A stretch of DNA of 64,000 bases from Cladorrhinum sp. PSN259 (taxonomy: Eukaryota > Ascomycota > Sordariomycetes > Sordariales > Podosporaceae). The stretch spans positions 992,001-1,056,000 of the forward strand of contig MU867061.1 of NCBI GenBank assembly GCA_033725935.1. The letters run 5' to 3'. The notes under the pieces were generated by a model, which was given only the letters and a program-made list of their open reading frames with translations, did not search any database and was not told the DNA's origin. Both the position numbers and the translations under genes were made by a program. This document shows, in pieces, positions 1 to 11,937 of the stretch; the stretch's first letter is position 1, and each line of letters opens with the position of its first letter.

Positions 1-1172
1 CTTGCAACAAAGGTGATTGCTGCGTAGGTGACGGCAATCCTGTCATTTGTCGTGTTCGAAGTGAGTGCCCCAAGTAGCTGTTTGAGAAGGATGGGATCCG
101 CCAGGTCAAGTGACATCTTGATGAACCCCAAGCCATTAAGGAGCACCAGATCGAGACCATTTGCCTTCAATAAGCGGCCCAAGACAGTTCCCTTGAGTTC
201 TCGAAATTGCGTGTGTAATCTGCCGTGCTGGTTTTCTGCAGGAAGGAGCCACACATCTTCCGCGTTAAGCTGCCTCTGAGATGCTAGCTTCAGCAGCCGC
301 CATATCCAGGACACCGTCATCCATTGCCACAGTGTGATAACGTCTTCGGGGCTGCTGACGTTTGAGTTCGGTTGAGTACCTGGCTTTCCAATTCTGATGT
401 TGTCCAAATGAGGGTCTCTCAGGGGCATTCCAAGAATGACAGCTACGGACAGGGACGGAAACAGGACGCCGCCCACCCAAGCCACAGGCTGTGACCATTC
501 ATTTCTGGAAATCTTGGGGACGAGCAGATAAAGCGCGAGGTTGACTAAGGCTGTCGTCCCTTGGATAAGTAGGATCGAATATGGAGCAGTCTGTGGACGT
601 TCTAGGACGAGAACAAGACCGGAGACGACCTGCAAACATGTCAGACAGGGCTTCTAAGACGCCATATTGTTTCTTCGTGGGCAGTTTTCCTACTTACGCT
701 TGGTATCAAGGGGGTCAAGAATACTTGAGTCATGTTTGACCAGATGGAGGCGCCCAGAGCACCCACCGCAATGGAACATGAACAAAGCAACAGGAGCGAC
801 ATGACCCAGATAGACCATGCCTTCCTGGGCGCCCTCATCGACCCTCCAACCTCTTGGTCTCCATCCGAGACAGGCTTTTCGAGCTCTTCAGGCGCGAATC
901 TGCGGAGCCAGACAGGCCGGTGACGATCCAACAACGGTAGAACCCCGTATCGAAGGGTGACTGTCAGGAGTGCCATCCATAGCGGGACGTGGCCGATAAC
1001 GCCGAGGCATTCAGGTCCGAAGGTGGCCAATGATGGGATCTAATCACTAGTGTCAGGCCTATATGATGTGTTTGGTAAAGTTGGTGTAACCGACCCAGAT
1101 GTTGCGGCAGCAGCTATAGCAAGGCCACAGACGGTCCCACCACCAGGTGGGATCGTCAAAGCGAAGTGCCAT
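1..1172 (-). CDS. ABC transporter, ABCC (MRP-like) family, N-terminal part; truncated by window edge
   Basis: Partial gene whose 3' part lies left of the window. My model has exons 1172-1095, 1039-698 and 629-1, with introns of 55 bp and 68 bp, and reading frame is kept across both junctions. The visible ~349 residues contain several hydrophobic segments, a FGP motif near the N-terminus, and further on the stretch EDVITLWQWMTVSWIW followed by EDVWLLP. These are typical of the TMD0/linker and start of the first transmembrane domain of fungal ABCC multidrug exporters. The nucleotide-binding domains are not in the window. The second intron is canonical (GTAAGT). The first has a clear CTGAC branch and AG, but its donor (GTCGGT) is weak, so the start at 1172 is tentative; an upstream ATG at 1248 is an alternative. 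Family call is confident, substrate unknown. Confidence 0.75.
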
Positions 1173-2437
1173 GATGGTGTATATCGACAGATCGCCTGAT
1201 GTTTCCTCCACAATTCTCCCGTGCTCAATTAATAAAGTTGAGAAGACATGAGGTGCAGAAGAAAGATGATGGAAAGTGAGATGGGGATAAAAGAGTGAAG
1301 ATAATAATACGAAATTTTCTTTTTCTAGGGGGGGAATTAGCTGCGGAAAGCTGTATAATCGAAAACAGGTGGTATCATGAGGCGTCCCGTTGTCGATCCG
1401 ACTTGGGCAAAAGTGCAGTAACCGGAATGAAAGTTGTACAGGTCCAAAGCTGCAGGTGGGTGCGGTAGAAGTAAGTGCAGCAGCAAGGGATTGATGGATG
1501 TGACGCCCTGAGGTGCGGGGGATAGATTTACACGTGTGGGGTTACCCAAAAACCATCCAATCTCGGAGCACCAAACAATGGAAGGCGTGTAAAATGCAGT
1601 GAAACTTGACCTGGACGTCTTGCAGGAGATGTGCTGCAAGTCGCGAAAAGCTTCCTGCTTGGAGTTTGAGAAGAAATATGGCGGTGTCGGGTACGGGGAG
1701 GATACCCGGTGCCATCGAGTTGTATCCCCGCGGGAACCCCCACCGATCCGTGAATCGGTCACTGCCGGCCGCCACCTTCAGGCAGGTTCCCGCTAAGAAG
1801 GCCGCTACCTACCTAGCCGCAGCCACACACTATTTTTGTGGTTTTGTGCCGTGCGAGGATGGGGGCACAAGTCCTCTGGGAAACCGTGACAAAACAAGAC
1901 AGGCAACACAAATACGGATATTTGGGATATCGGAGCCGTATGTCTCAAAGTCATCCGTGGAGATTGTCAGTACACTAAACGGCTTGCAGGAGGGAATTAT
2001 GCAACCTCCCTCGTGACCAGTAGCCGGGTCAAACCAGCATCAAACCCATACAATTTCTAATCGCTCTGCGGCCCGCCAGGAATTTCCTGATTCAAGCGTC
2101 TTCGGCTGGCCTCGAAGAATACCATCACATTATCTACCAGTTCTGTGTGACACTGCTTACCCAAGTATCAGGCAATCATGTTACCGTGCGGGTAATGTAT
2201 CCTCAAAGACTCTCCTGTAGCTTATCATGTATGTCTCAATCCTACTTAGAGGTCTGAATTGGTGTTTTTACTATTTTGGAAATGACAAATTATGACGAGA
2301 CTCCTGCTCGGGTATCTTAGATATCACCTATTTCCCCCCCTCCTTCCTTTCTTCTTTCTCCCCCGTCGGCGTTCGCGTTCACCGCCGGCTCGCTTCTATG
2401 CAATGGCAGCCTTTAAAAATCCCCATCTCAAGTCGCC
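1173..2437. other. Intergenic, promoter of ABC transporter / 3' flank of membrane protein
   Basis: No ORF here shows family features or a convincing splice pattern. The short overlapping frames at 1337-2016 lack domain similarity and are treated as chance. Confidence 0.5.
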
Positions 2438-3442
2438 CTATTGCTGCACCCATCCAGATCCAGTGTAGTGCTGTCCACTTGTCCTCGTGTCTGATGGGAG
2501 ACCGGGTGAACGGCCTGGTGACGTGATCGGCATACTGCCCGCCATCTCTGCCGGCGCCTCATGGATCGTTGGGGGTTGGATATTGGTCGAGTCGAGCTCG
2601 GCAACTGTGAATCCCGGCGGTGAAGCTGCAACGGGCTCATATGGCTGGTATGTTGAATGCTCCTTATCTAAGACATCTGCATCTGGATTGTAAACCAGCT
2701 GATGAGGTGACTCCCAGTTAAAACCGCTTGCGCGATTGTGTGCTGGGTTTGGCGGAGACATCCAGTTCAGCTGCTCCTTTGGTGGCCAAACACCGGTACC
2801 CGGAGGACTCGAATAGCTCGTGCTCCGATCGCCCAGCGTGGGCAAGAGGGACATATGCCCCGGCTGGGTAGGTTGCTGATATGGCAACATGGGGTGCGAT
2901 TCTTCTCCCGGTCTACTTCTTTTTTTCCAGAGCAAGAATATAACACCGCCAAGAACAGCAAGACCTGCTGTGGCTCCTACAATCATTCCTGCCAAAGCTC
3001 CAGTCGATAAGCTTTTACCCCCCTGATCTTTTTGTTCTGCTGATGTGGAGCTGTCTGCGGATTGAGATGGCGTGGGAGGAGATGTTGATGTGGCGGCAGA
3101 TGCAGCTGACATAAAGTCTTGCTTAGAAACACTGAGAGGGGTGTTGGAATTCCGGCATGCGTCTTCCATCGTTGTGTATACCGTTTCGACGTCTCCAGGC
3201 GATGACTTGCCCAGACAGCCGGCGGTGCTTGTGACGAAGTTCCCACCATTTCGGCACAAACAGGCATTTGTTGCCGAGACGGTGCCAGACTCGCACCGAG
3301 AGGTATCCGCCGCAGTATACATACATCCTTGAGCGCTCTTTGGGTAGAAGCCGAAGTCAATAGTCCCGGCCCGTGTCGTTGAGACAAGTATGAGAGCAAC
3401 GAGGGCCGAGGGAAGCACCCGTACACTCTTGCCGCTGATCAT
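2438..3442 (-). CDS. Secreted-type N-terminus, Cys-rich ectodomain, single-pass membrane protein
   Basis: Intronless 334-residue ORF starting at the ATG at 3442; the frame continues 84 nt upstream but without a better ATG. It has a signal peptide (residues 1-25, hydrophobic SALVALILV core) and a short ectodomain with six cysteines (about residues 40, 50, 61, 63, 76 and 96, including a CLC motif). A Ser/Thr/Pro-rich stalk follows (110-145), then one transmembrane helix (about 149-172) closed by KKRSR, and a ~160-residue Pro/Ser-rich cytoplasmic tail. This layout is common in fungal plasma-membrane/wall-sensor-like proteins. The six-Cys pattern resembles short extracellular fungal domains but is not a standard eight-Cys CFEM. 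Function is unknown; topology is well supported. Confidence 0.7.
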   Translation of the reverse strand: MISGKSVRVLPSALVALILVSTTRAGTIDFGFYPKSAQGCMYTAADTSRCESGTVSATNACLCRNGGNFVTSTAGCLGKSSPGDVETVYTTMEDACRNSNTPLSVSKQDFMSAASAATSTSPPTPSQSADSSTSAEQKDQGGKSLSTGALAGMIVGATAGLAVLGGVIFLLWKKRSRPGEESHPMLPYQQPTQPGHMSLLPTLGDRSTSYSSPPGTGVWPPKEQLNWMSPPNPAHNRASGFNWESPHQLVYNPDADVLDKEHSTYQPYEPVAASPPGFTVAELDSTNIQPPTIHEAPAEMAGSMPITSPGRSPGLPSDTRTSGQHYTGSGWVQQ

Positions 3443-5278
3443 GGCTCCAACTGCTACCCGGTCTCGGTTGTTGGTTGAGATGGTTGGGTCACAGAAACAG
3501 GCCCAGAGCCTACACTTTCTTATCAAAATCTAAAGAGAAGCTAAGAATTATTGTTGTGATTGTTCTCTGCCTCGGTGATGGTTCATTTGGCTGCGTGGGC
3601 TGTCGATGACTTGTGCGGACAGCAAATGGACAAACATCTCCCAAGCGTAAGACGACCACGAAGATGGCAGCATTGGCCCTTTTGATGATGCACAGAGTGC
3701 GACTGGGTACCAGTTGTTGGGCATCAGAGGCTGAGTTTGATGGGAGGTGGCCAGGGTTTGCTGCGGTTGTCATTTCCGCCATGCTTTACCGTCAGGGGGG
3801 AGGGGGAACATGCCGTCGACATCCACTGTGCCAACAGCAAAGCCTCCATGCTACTCACCACTAATAAGATCTGCCCATCTGCGCAAAGCTAGAGCAGAAA
3901 AACCGAGATGCAAAGCCACTTGTGGCTTCTCGTAGAGCAACTGGACCTGATGTCAATTGAAGCTCAAAATTGAGCGGGGATGTGGAATTGGGGACGGGAG
4001 GGAAAGGCACCGTCCCCCTCGGGACCCCCAGCTTACTGCGTACTGTGGGCACTGCACTCCAGACAACCTGGAACCCTGAAATTATCCGCAGGCTCGGTTG
4101 GCAGTTGTTCCAAAATTTGTTCATAATCATCCTTCCAACAACAGCAATGCGTTGCCTGTCTGTGGCAGGGTCAAACCGCTGTCAGTGAGGTCCACGGTCC
4201 TCAATCCTTCCAGCGTTGAGATTCACCTCCTCGCACTCTTTCCCAACTTGGACATATCACTCGACCCAACCACGGTTGCTCCTAGGGAAATTGAAGAAAA
4301 GCGGTCAGAAGGAAGTTGGATGTTTTTGAAACAATCACTCCCTGCCACCACTGAAGCACGAGCTTCCAACACAATGGAACCTGGAATCACCCTTTCCAGA
4401 AGCCTTTTCTCCGTCCAAGAAACCCAGCTTCCCAGCTTCAGCCCGTGCCACATCAGGCACCTGTGGACCCATGAATGATGATTGGCCAGCCCTATGAAAC
4501 GCTATTTTTGGTATCCTGGAGCGATTTGTCGTTTTTTGCACACCGATTGCGGCTCCTCCACACAAACATCGGTGGCTTGAAGCATATTAAGTTGTTCTTT
4601 TCTCTTTCGATTAATGCAGTCACTGTTTTGTGAAGGATGTTCCGGAGGCCCCGCGCCGGATGGGAAATGGCTTGTGCAAAAAGTCTCACTGACAAAATTA
4701 TGTGCACAAGCGATTTCTCATCACGCGACGCATGGGGCCCCAACAGTGCTGATTCTCAACCTTCGGTTCCGCTTTTTGGCTCCATATTAGCAGAGGTGTC
4801 GGGCCCGGCTTGGCCGAAGGACCCCACAATTCGCGGGCCGGAGCCGTTTGACACCGGGGATCGGACCGGCTCCCCTGAACGCAGTTCAAAGGGGTTAATT
4901 GTGCAAAATACCAACAAGTTTGTACGACTGCGTGCCTTCCCTCAACCTCAGCTGTTAATGCCCGATCTTCTAGTTGTTCAATGTAATTATGGAATGAGAG
5001 GGCTTCCAGGCTTAGATCAACAAGCACCTGCTGCAAGTCCCCGATGCAGCACCTGAATTGGGGAAGGACAACCCCACATAATGACCAGTATATGACGTAT
5101 GGGGTCCGGTCCAGAGCAAACAGCGAACCGCTGCATGTTCCAAATGTCAAACAACACGAAGCCAGGACAGTTCTCTCGCCAATAAACCACATCAGAATCA
5201 CAGTTTTGTCAAGAGATTCCAGTTCCACTTTCACCACAATCAAGGCTTCAACAGAAATCTGCACCACACGCTACCAAC
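3443..5278. other. Intergenic region between divergent genes
   Basis: Contains only unsupported frames. The longest, a 189-residue minus-strand frame at 4698-5267, has no domain features and overlaps the promoter of the SRPBCC gene. Confidence 0.45.
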
Positions 5279-5880
5279 ATGGCTCCCGCTACCACTAACG
5301 AGGTGATTGAGAGCACTCTCATCCGTGCCCCGCTTTCCCACGTCTGGCACTTCATCAAACTTGCCGAGTTCCACAACTTCTGGCCCGCCATCGAGAAGGC
5401 CGAGCACGTCAAGGGGGTGAGTGACGATACGGACGTGGTTAGATGGACATTCAAGGACAAGAGTGTCGTTGAGGTTAAGCAGGATGAGCACAGCGTAAGT
5501 GATCGACTTCCTGTCTGATAACCATTGACTCAATTCCCTGTGTGTGCTAATCGCTTTCTGTTTCACAGAACCTGGAGCATTACATCACATACAGCGTCAT
5601 CACAAGCACGCCCGAGCTTTCATACTCGAGCGTGGTGAGCACCATTCGCTGCTGGGCCGTGACGTCTGGCGAGTATGAGGCATCCACCTTCGTCCGGTGG
5701 ACCTCCAAGTTTTCCAGCGATGCAGATGCTTGTAAGTGTAGTGTGTTTAGCTTCATTGTGTGCACCATACTGACCGGTGTGATTCTAGCCGTGATCGAGG
5801 ATGCAAAGTATAAACGCCGTGAGGCCCTGTTGGGTCTGGCAAGTGCGGCTGGCAAGATGGTGAAGGAGCACCAGAAGTAG
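5279..5880 (+). CDS. SRPBCC (START/Bet v 1-like) ligand-binding protein
   Basis: Three exons, 5279-5494, 5569-5731 and 5789-5880, give 156 residues. Both introns have GTAAGT donors and the second has a CTGAC branch 15 nt before its AG. The product begins with a ATTNEVIESTLIRAPLSHVW-type strand, followed by helix FIKLAEFHNFWPAIEKAE. It ends in a long C-terminal helix (REALLGLASAAGKMVKEHQK). This is the beta-helix-grip pattern of the SRPBCC superfamily, as in polyketide cyclase/dehydrase and lachrymatory-factor-synthase-like proteins. Such proteins bind hydrophobic ligands; no ligand or enzymatic role can be read from the sequence. No signal peptide, so probably cytosolic. Confidence 0.8.
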
Positions 5881-7071
5881 AGTTCGGATGCTATTGTCAA
5901 GCCTATCAAGGAGAGCCACGAATATGACGGTAAACGAACGTCGCTCGCTGCATTTCTTAAAGATACCGGTGAGGATTCGTATGATCATTGTCATGTAACA
6001 ATTAGTAATTAGATGGGGTGATATGATTATTATCAGTGTGACTGAGAAGATTTGCAGGGTGTTCACCATTATTAGCGATTGCCGGATAATTCCAATACAT
6101 GATAGCGTTGTCAATCTTACGTGTTCATAGTTTTCATATGTCGGCGATATCATGGTTTTTATATAGCTTTCGGACTATCCGGAAGTCGTGAAAAGGAATC
6201 AAGAATGAACCCCCAAAAAATTCAAATAAACGTAAAATGAGTAGAAGATGCATGAAGAGGATAAACTATAGGCACGAATAAGGGGTAAATAGACATACAA
6301 GAACATCGAATAGGTATATATACCACTTTCTGGGAAATACCATACTTGCGAAGTAGCAGATATGTCACTACTTCAAAATAATCCAGACCGTTCGATAATG
6401 CAGTTAGCAAGCGTTATATAGGGTAACAAACCATTAAAGATGTTCAAAGTTTCGAAAAAATATAACTCTCCCAGCACAGGGAAACCGCGATTTTTCAACA
6501 TACCTGACGTTGAACTACCGAACCCACTAAGATGAGCTTTTAGGGGTGGAATAAATGACCTGGAAAACTCTCCACTCGCCGTATTATGTAACCAGCAACA
6601 TCTCTCACGGTAGCTCACCAACACGAAAGATTAAGCCTTGTCAGAAACCACAATCAAAACTACCAACCATTGGAAATATGGGTTATAGGACAGCCCCGTG
6701 GGCAGGATTGTTGACCAGCTATTGGGATGAAACCTACACCTTGAGGACCAAGAATAGTTAAGAACTTAGGTTGAAAGGTACCCAACTGTTTCGCTGGCGG
6801 CAATGGCAAGGCTCAACAGTTGACTTCTCAGCGGCTCAAGCACCCAACCATCATCCACGAGAGATGCTCAGTGGCCTTCTGTGACCCTCGGGGACGTTCT
6901 AGACCGGTACAAGTTGATTTTGTCACAGCATGATTTGCTCGGATCACCCAAACAGATGCCATTTACTACTACTACACATGCACCTGACGACCTACCGCTC
7001 GAGCGAGTCATCATGCATTTCGAGATTTTACAAGTACGGGTGAGAATGGTGTCTATGGGCAGTAGATGGTA

Positions 7072-7143
7072 GTGGTTGTGGGTGGTTGAGAGTGCCCGTT
7101 GTGGGCAGTGGTTGTAGGTGGTTATAAGTGGCAGTTGTGGGCT
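7072..7143. repeat. Two-copy 36-bp tandem repeat, G/T-rich
   Basis: Copy 1 is 7072-7107 and copy 2 is 7108-7143. Both begin GTGGTTGT and share GTTGTGGGC at the end, with a handful of substitutions between them. Confidence 0.7.
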
Positions 7144-7457
7144 TGCCCACTCAGGGTTGGACTTACCTAAGCAGCGTTATTGAGGTTGAAAGTGGTCACA
7201 CAGCATGTGGAGGTCACAGAGATTGAAATTATGCACCATTCAGTTGTGCCTCAGAATGACTACCTACCCCCAGTCTCCTTAATTCCCATCTAGATTTTCC
7301 CACTATTGATACAAAGTGTAGCCTAATGCAAGGAGAAGTAGTTCAAGTTTAGGCCTGCCCATAACTTATCGCTGTCGCTTAATGGCCCTTGAAAATGTCA
7401 TACTGTCCCGAGTCAAAGTCCCAGCTGTCCGAGTCCCAAGTCTTATACGCCACCTAT

Positions 7458-7598
7458 ACTTCGGCTTCGTAGCCCTGTGCGGTATCAATGGTTCTCACAG
7501 TGATGCGGTGCTGTGGTCTTTAGAGAGATCAAGCAACACAGGGCCAACTTCGGCCGTGTGTAGTATCAATTGTTCTGATAGTAATGCGGTGTTTGCTG
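7458..7598. repeat. Diverged direct repeat pair
   Basis: A ~55-bp segment (7458-7513) recurs at 7547-7598. Both contain ACTTCGGC, TATCAAT, GTTCT and ATGCGGTG in the same order. Several of the differences (for example CACAGTGATG against GATAGTAATG) are C/T or G/A changes. Confidence 0.55.
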
Positions 7599-8034
7599 AA
7601 ATTTTGAACCTCTCACCGGTCTAAAAGTGACTGCTGACAGAGCCAAGCTCCCTGGCAGTCCATTCACGCCATATAGATAGATACCTACTTTACACGGAAC
7701 CCGTGACAGTTCGGCAGAGGCCGGCTTGTCTGGGCTACCTAGGTATATTAGATCGTCATTAACTTGCTCAGGGTGGCTTGGACATCAACGGGAACGCGTG
7801 TGCTCGGTGTGTGGATATCACCCGACTTGCAAGAGAACTGTCCAGGTGGCAAACATCTAATCTGAGCAAGACGAAGTCCGTGGTCGCATAAACAGCCATG
7901 CCAAAGACTTTCAGTATTTAATTATGATATGCACACGAGAGTTTACAACATCACGGTTATCAAGATGTACCGAGAGGTGGCCAAGGTGCGAGGGTCAATT
8001 ACATTGTGCTATAAAAATTGAATATTTGATTGGG

Positions 8035-11000
8035 TCAATTCACAACCACTGTTCCCACCCTTCTCGCCTTAGCGAAGTCCTCGTACACCTTGCCCAAAAT
8101 TGCCGCCGCCGCCGACAATTTAATTTCTCCCGGCTTTCCACCGTCCTTCGGGACCATCAGTTTGCCGTACTTCCACCGGTCGCCAGAAGGGTTTCCTCTC
8201 CAGTTGTTAGGGCTGGCAGCGGTAAAGTCGCCAACGATGACGAGGCCACACCTTTGACGGGTCAGGAGCACGCACAGCCGGTTTTCATCGGTCGTGAAAC
8301 CCGGGCCTGAGCGAAGCGTGGTCCCCATAACCACAACCATAAAGTCCCGCTCCCTGCCCTGGTACGACTCGACGGTGGAGGCAGCGTCCATGCCTGCGAG
8401 ATCCTTGTATAGAGCTTCCTTGCGGAGCTCCTCAATATAGCGGACATTGCCCTTGTATGGCGAGAGCATCCCGATCCTGACCGGCGCAATGCCCAATTGC
8501 TTCACCATGTCCACCGCCAAGTCGAGAGCCACCCGCACCTGATCTTTGGACAAACGGGAGAGCCCATTGATTTCGACCTCGGATATGGAGCCTTCACAGT
8601 GGACAAAGGCAGGGAGGAGCTCACCGGCAGGGGAGAGCGACATCTCGTTCTTGAACTTCTGGACCAAAAACCGGTCCAGTTTGATGCCGTCACTGTTGCG
8701 GGCGTCGCCGGGATTGCATCTAGGGCCGTAGCTGAGCTGGCAGTATATATCCGGGTATATATGGCGACCAACCATATTGAACAGTCCCTTGACCATCCGC
8801 AGTTGAGTCCACTGCCGGTAAACGGGGATGCCCACCGAGGCCTGGAACCACTCAAGGGCGGAGATGCACGCATCCTTTGACAGACGATGGCGAAGGTACC
8901 CGTGTTCCGAGTTATCCACCACGCCTTCCGACATGACAGCAGGCCGCAGCTGCTTCCGATCTCCGGCCATGACACATGGCAGCAGAGCGTTGCCGGTGAC
9001 AGTGAGCAAGTCTGTTCGGTGCATGTTGGCTGCATCGTCCACGATAACCGCCCGAGCCTTAACCTCCTTCCAGTCAAGTAGGATCCGTCCCGAATGGCTT
9101 GTGGAGGCTGTCTTGGCCGGCGTCGTGCAGAGGAAGTCGGCATTTTCCAGGAGAGTCTGGAATTGGCTGCGCACGATCATGAGACCATTTTCCCGGCAGG
9201 TCTGGGGAATCTCCGCCCACTTCATGGTTCTACTAACGACAGCACGCAAGGAGTCAAGCTGTTTGTTCTTCTGCAGGTCCCCACGGATGCTGTGAAGCAC
9301 CCGATGATCATCCGGGTGGAGAGTACGGCCCGTGACTGGAGAACCAAGCAAGGTCAAGACCCAGAACGAGGGTGTAAGGGGAAAAGTCCACTTGGTGTCG
9401 CCAGACAGCGCTAGTTCTTCTGGAAGCCTACCATCGAGGATACCTTCTAGAGCCTCGACCTCGTTTTTCGTGTCAGAGATACGGAGGACGAGGCGTCGGT
9501 GCTCTCGCTGGGCCCCTCTGGCCAAGTCCTTGTTGTACCGATCGCAGACGCTTGCTGTCATCTGGTCGATGCGCCTGGCCAAGTTGCCGACGGCAACGTT
9601 GGTGGGAGCGGAGCAGAGAACATGCCCTATGGTCGCTTCAGCGCAAAGAGCTGCGACGGAAAGGAGAAAGGTTTTACCGAACCCGGGAGGCTGTACATTG
9701 TTCGATCATAAATTAGCATCCTCAATGTGGAAGGGAACAGAAAACTTACCGCAGTGATGATCCTTTGACCAAGAGGGGCGTGGGACATGTACTTCCCGAA
9801 GCGCTCGCGGTCGTCCTGAAAGACCTCTTGGAAGAGGGCTGCTCTGTACCGAGCACTCAACCCGGACGTAAAGTCCACAACCGGCAACTCCCGCAGCTTG
9901 GTGACCATCGGTGTCTGGGATCGCGCGAGGCTGAGGTTCTCGATGACCTTGGTGAGGTCCTCGATGGCCTTGGTGAGGTCGGCGCCATCAGACTTGATCA
10001 GGGGCTCCCAGTAACCGTCCCCGCGCCACATGTGCCTGCAGAGGGCCCGAATGAACTCAATCTCATCGTTGCTTATAGGCTCCATGGCCTTGATCTTGTT
10101 GGCCTCGTTAGCCAGAGCCCAAGCTTTGCCGCGCAGAGCGCCATATGTGAGATTGCGGCGGGTGGATGGGGCCTCGGGGTCGAGGGAACAGGCGGCCTCC
10201 ACCTTGCGCTGGACGTCACTGAGATCAACCATGAAGTTCAAGGTAGCCTCGGGGAGAGTGTCGGCCTTATTTACGCGGTTGGTAGCCTCGGAGACCCAGA
10301 ACTCATCCTGAATAGCGCAGTGGGCGAGCACGGTGACGAGAGACTTGTCGTCCGTGAAGTAGCCCCTGGGGAGAAACGGCAGCAAGCCCTTGGCTTTCTC
10401 ATCCTCCCAAACCTTGGAGAAGTGGGCCTCGTTCCAAGAGTGGTCATCGCCATATGGGTACTTGAATGGCGGGGGGATACCATCCGACCGCATCGCATTC
10501 TGAAGATGGATGGGCTTGCTGTTCGGGGGTTGGCGGACAACAAGATGGAAAACCCTCTGCGACAGAAGACCATTCAAGGTGATACCAGGTGCGCATGCCA
10601 TGGGGAGACCCCTCTTGACCCAGTTGTGAACCTCGCTGTCGTCGCCGTTATGGAACTCTTTGCCGTAGTTCATGACGGTAACCTGGGCGTTCTCATCAAG
10701 AGTCACGGTCAACAGCAAATGGTTGTCATCCTTGGCCTTGGCCACGAGGCGGTTGCGCAAGTCTGAACTCGGGAGTTCAACCTTGACTTGATACTGGCAT
10801 GGTGGAAACCGGACCTCGATGACTCGCTCATTGTCGAACTCGGTCACGAAATTTCCGCTTTTAATCATCCCTGCCGAGTGTTAATATCAACTCATTGTCC
10901 CGAAACCTCAGATCCCGGGACTTACAGTTGTAAAAAGCGCCCCGTCCAAGCTTTCGATCGTTGGTGCTCTGCATCTTTTCATTCAAGCCGAAAGGGATTC

Positions 11001-11187
11001 TGAGCTTGAAGCCATTCCAGTTGGCAGTTTCAGCGCGACAGGTGACAAGTTGTACACCGACCTTGTAACCCTGGTACAGCAAGGGATTAGCAGCCACGAA
11101 CTTGCCATCGAGCTCGATGCCGCCGATGAGCGCGGACGCAAAGAAGGCGTGCTTTGTGGTGTACTGGGGTCTGGTTGATTGAGACAT
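8035..11187 (-). CDS. Superfamily 1 (UPF1/DNA2-like) helicase
   Basis: Three exons, 11187-10926, 10870-9750 and 9690-8035, give 1012 residues with canonical 55- and 59-bp introns. The N-terminal ~450 residues are not recognisable. The C-terminal half carries the SF1 motifs in order: Walker A PPGFGKT (462-468), motif Ia SAPTNVAV, motif II VIVDDAA (679-682), motif III GDRKQLRP (704-711), motif IV region GMLSPYKGNV, motif V VESYQGRE (901-908) and motif VI LLTRQR (938-941). This order is that of AAA_11/AAA_12 nucleic-acid helicases of the UPF1/NAM7/DNA2 group. Motif II has Asp where the catalytic Glu of DExx is usual, the one odd feature in an otherwise complete set. Such helicases are often present as lineage-specific copies in filamentous fungi; substrate unknown. 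Confidence 0.88.
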
Positions 11188-11284
11188 TTTGACGGGTTGA
11201 GAGCTGTGTTGGAGAACAATGAGTAATTGTGTGCAATTAACCTCAACTGTCTATCTAGCACTTACTAGGAAAGGTTTGGTGTTC

Positions 11285-11445
11285 AAAAGTCAGGCTCTCT
11301 TACGAGAACACCGACCGAGGGGGAAGGGGAAAAAAGCCAGGCTCTCTTGCAAGAACAGCGACCGAGAGGGAAGGGTGAAAACGCTGGGCTCTGAGAAGAG
11401 AACACCAGCCGAGAAAAACCAGGCTCTCTTGCGAGAACACCGGTA
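11285..11445. repeat. Degenerate tandem repeat, four copies, in helicase promoter
   Basis: Four successive units at about 11285-11330, 11331-11380, 11381-11414 and 11415-11445. They share the core CAGGCTCTCTTGCGAGAACA followed by CCGACCGAG-like sequence and A-rich linkers. The third unit is the most diverged. A related core (GGGCTCTTCGAAGTGAACAC) recurs at 12101-12135. The units start about 100 bp upstream of the helicase ATG at 11187, so they lie in its 5' leader or promoter. Confidence 0.7.
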
Positions 11446-11536
11446 AATGAAAAAAGAATAAAAAAAGCCAACTTGCCACCGAAAAATGGTGAGTTGTGGG
11501 GGGAGGGCGAGCGAGTCTAATGACGATGATGGTGGT

Positions 11537-11608
11537 GATGATGCTGCTGCTGCTGCTGTTGTTGTTGTGGTTGTGAAGAAGAAGAAGAAGAAGAAGAAGA
11601 AGAAGAAG
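11537..11608. repeat. Compound trinucleotide microsatellite (GCT/GTT then GAA)
   Basis: Runs of GATG, GCT and GTT units are followed by about eleven GAA units ending at 11608. Simple sequence in a non-coding spacer. Confidence 0.85.
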
Positions 11609-11908
11609 GGAAAAACTTTGTGGGAAGAATTCAGCAGGGTAGGTTTTAAATATCCAGTGTGGATTATGAGCTTGTCGAAACCTAACTCAGGAAGTGGTGG
11701 AAGGTTGAGAACAATAGGAAGGAAGGAACGACGCGTGGAAGCTGGTGCTAACAACAACCTGTAATTTTTGACCAGGCTGCCATTGAATTTCATTGAATTC
11801 AACACACCCCAATGAATCAGATCACGACTTGATGGCTAAGGTATATACATTTTGTTTTAAAAAGTAATATATACTGTGTTCATATATCAATATTACTCGT
11901 GCAGGTCG

Positions 11909-11937
11909 GGATATCCAGCATACGTAGAAAGAAGTCC
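11909..11937. repeat. Dispersed ~29-bp repeat, copy A
   Basis: GGATATCCAGCATACGTAGA and the following bases match 17369-17397 (GGATATCTAGCATGCGTATA) at most positions. The similarity extends a little upstream through ATTACTC in both. Confidence 0.45.

Larger units (their letters stand above)
5881..8034. other. Intergenic, partly AT-rich, with short direct repeats
   Basis: About 2.1 kb without a supportable gene between two 3' ends. 5900-6700 is AT-rich. Two short duplications are visible, at 7072-7143 and at 7458-7598, and are listed separately. Confidence 0.5.

Noticed and set aside
4698..5267. 189-residue minus-strand frame upstream of the SRPBCC gene
   Set aside because: No domain, signal or conserved motif, and it overlaps the promoter and leader of the adjacent gene.
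9765..10766. 333-residue plus-strand ORF inside the helicase gene
   Set aside because: Exactly antisense to a helicase exon; no domain features. A shadow of codon bias.
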